From NCBI GenBank assembly GCA_905221605.1, contig CAJNDS010002748.1, positions 62,001-126,000 on the forward strand: a stretch of 64,000 nt of DNA. Reading direction: 5' to 3'. The position numbers and the translations under genes are program-made. A model generated the notes under the pieces. That model did no database searches, was not told the origin of the DNA, and was given only the letters and a program-made list of their open reading frames with translations. Below, piece by piece: positions 62,270-64,000 of the stretch; position 1 is the first letter of the stretch, and each line of letters begins with the position of its first letter. This stretch comes from Symbiodinium natans (lineage: Eukaryota; Sar; Dinophyceae; Suessiales; Symbiodiniaceae).

Positions 62270-64000
62270 GGGTTTTCGCCAAAGACCTAAATTAGTCTGC
62301 TGACTGAGGCGCCGAAGCTTGCAGCCCGTCGGGGGTGCTGGAGCTAGCAGGCCTGAGTGGGAGGAGGGCGTATGTCAACGTATCCACATGGTCACATGAT
62401 CACATGGTCATTGACTTTCAGGGGTTGGGTTTCAGGTCCATGCTTTGTATATGAATCATGCTTGAAGGGAAGACAAGGGAAGTATGTTCAGCAATTAGGG
62501 TTTCGGTGCGCATGGTGCTGTCCATGTCATCTCCTCACTTCCCCTCGGACCTGCTTCCCCCGATTCTCAGGCACCTTCTCGGGCCACCGAGCACCCCCCA
62601 AATACATCCAGATAGACCACCTGTTGCTAAACAGAGTCGCACTATCTTGCGCCCAAAGCCTATACGACTTGCATCCGCTTGCCGGGGTGCAGCTGAGGCC
62701 GCGGCATTTTCGAAAGCCGAGCGCCGCCATGCTGAAATGCATGCCATGATAGCGATCGGATGGTACAAAGTGCTGTAAGAACTGCGCCCCCAGGCTTTTC
62801 CAGGAGATGTGCGCACCTGAGTCGCATGTTGAAACAAAGTGCAACATTGTGCAACCAATGCAAAACTTCAAAGGTCACGAGCTGCGCGCCGCAGTGGTCT
62901 TGATTCTGGGCTCCTGTTGGTCGGCGGAGAGACTGGGCAGGCTCTTACACACTCGGAAATTAAACAGGATTATAGGCTTCGCTTCCCATCGCTCTAAGTA
63001 AGACTCTAAGACTCTAAGATACTCTAAGCTTCCCCCCCCCCCCCTCTGGATCTGTAAGAGAATCTGTAGAAGTATGCGCAAAAACCATTCGGAGGTTCTG
63101 GGCCTCTGCTTGCGGCCGCGAGCCGGCGGCCCGGAGCTGAGAGTCAGCTCCCGAGGGCCGCAGTTGCGCAAACTTATATCGCATCAAACTATAGAGTCAC
63201 TCGCAACGTGACTCATTGATGTTTACTGAGCGTTGACTATATTTTACCGGATAAGTCTGGAGAAGGTCAACCGTTTGTTGCCACAGCAGTGCGGAAGTTG
63301 CCCATAATATCTGGCCGCGGGATGCCTCGGGACGCCGACTATGCCGTTCTTTTCGGAGTGGACCGAATACGATCTCGGATTGTGAAAGCCAGGCAGCCAG
63401 GTTTACCAGGCGTGTTCTCGAAAGCGATAGGTTCAGGGACGCCCAGGGTAGTTTGACGGTTGGTTTCCCGAACGCAGCTTAAAGATGCTTGGAAGGCCAG
63501 ACGAATCAAGGAAGGTTAGAACGATGCTTGCAGTCCAATGCCCTTATGGCTTCGGCTTGGGGCTTTCAGATTGCTTTGGAGAACCTCTGTACGGAATTGA
63601 GTCAATTTTGGCCAACAACACTGACACACGCTCTCAAAAACCAGAGAAGAAAAGAAGGCTCAAGCGCGTTTCTAGCGCGAGGCTCGAAGTTGCACAAGTT
63701 TGCACATCTGGCCTCTTGCGGCATCTACAATGCTTGAGGCGGTATTGTTAAGAAGTTTACTCTTTGTTGCTGCTTTGCGATCATGATTTCAGTATTTGAG
63801 CCAAGTGTGGTCTGGGAGGCCTGGAGCATGCCACCAGTTTTTCGGTTCGGAGAAGCGTCAGAATTACAAGAATTCCTTTGAAGGCCGCTCCTAAAGATGT
63901 GCGGAGGTAAGCGGAGACTGGATTAGGCGTACTAGATGCTTTTCGCTCTTTGAAGGGAATGCCGTGACCCCTGTGGCACACTGAGCTGCAACGAGCTGCA
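62270..64000. other. No convincing gene to the window end
   Basis: A C run lies at 63032-63046. Ala-rich segments near 62660-62745 could be an exon but match nothing I know. Nothing else supportable was seen. Confidence 0.5.

Overview
The window looks like nuclear DNA of a dinoflagellate, most like the Symbiodiniaceae. Every recognisable cellular gene lies on the + strand, as in dinoflagellate unidirectional gene clusters. The genes are cut into short exons whose introns start with GT, GC or GA and end in AG, usually with AG|G at both borders. Degenerate TTTAGGG (plant/dinoflagellate-type telomere) repeats and very abundant simple repeats are also present. Long open frames are rare outside one mobile element, so the cellular genes had to be read exon by exon.

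Layout. 1-3.4 kb: an uninterrupted 380-codon gene of unknown function between two arrays of a palindromic minisatellite. 4.9-7.4 kb: a cis-prenyltransferase (undecaprenyl/dehydrodolichyl diphosphate synthase) in about ten exons. 10-14.3 kb: a WDR82/Swd2-type WD40 protein in about a dozen exons. 19-22.4 kb: RING, two B-boxes and coiled-coil exons of a TRIM-type protein. 22.6-29.4 kb: AT-rich repeats, including fold-back elements, telomere-like tracts and microsatellites. 29.4-46.5 kb: a complete, young LTR retrotransposon on the - strand. 47.9-53.4 kb: scattered exon-like coiled-coil segments. 57-61 kb: NHL beta-propeller exons, interrupted by a 100-base assembly gap. 61-64 kb: a few exon-like segments of an unknown gene.

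The retrotransposon (29412-46501, 17.1 kb, 294-bp LTRs differing at one base) is the standout. Its 4260-codon polyprotein carries gag, two CCCH fingers, a retropepsin-like domain, integrase and Ty3-type reverse transcriptase/RNase H, but the reverse transcriptase is split. The RT C-terminal part plus RNase H lie before integrase, and the palm with YVDD lies after it. The C-terminal region is a Tpt1/KptA RNA 2'-phosphotransferase domain with all expected catalytic residues. A second reading frame in the env position encodes zinc fingers, a membrane segment, a SWIM finger and a single-HKD phospholipase-D-type nuclease. A recurring 18-bp motif lies at the module borders, including both sides of the displaced RT/RNase H block. 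A retroelement carrying both an RNA-end-healing enzyme and a PLD nuclease is the best candidate here for an undescribed system.

The TRIM-type exons and the NHL exons share a strand and lie either side of the element. They may belong to one very long TRIM-NHL gene whose intron holds the retrotransposon in antisense; this is inference and needs transcript data.
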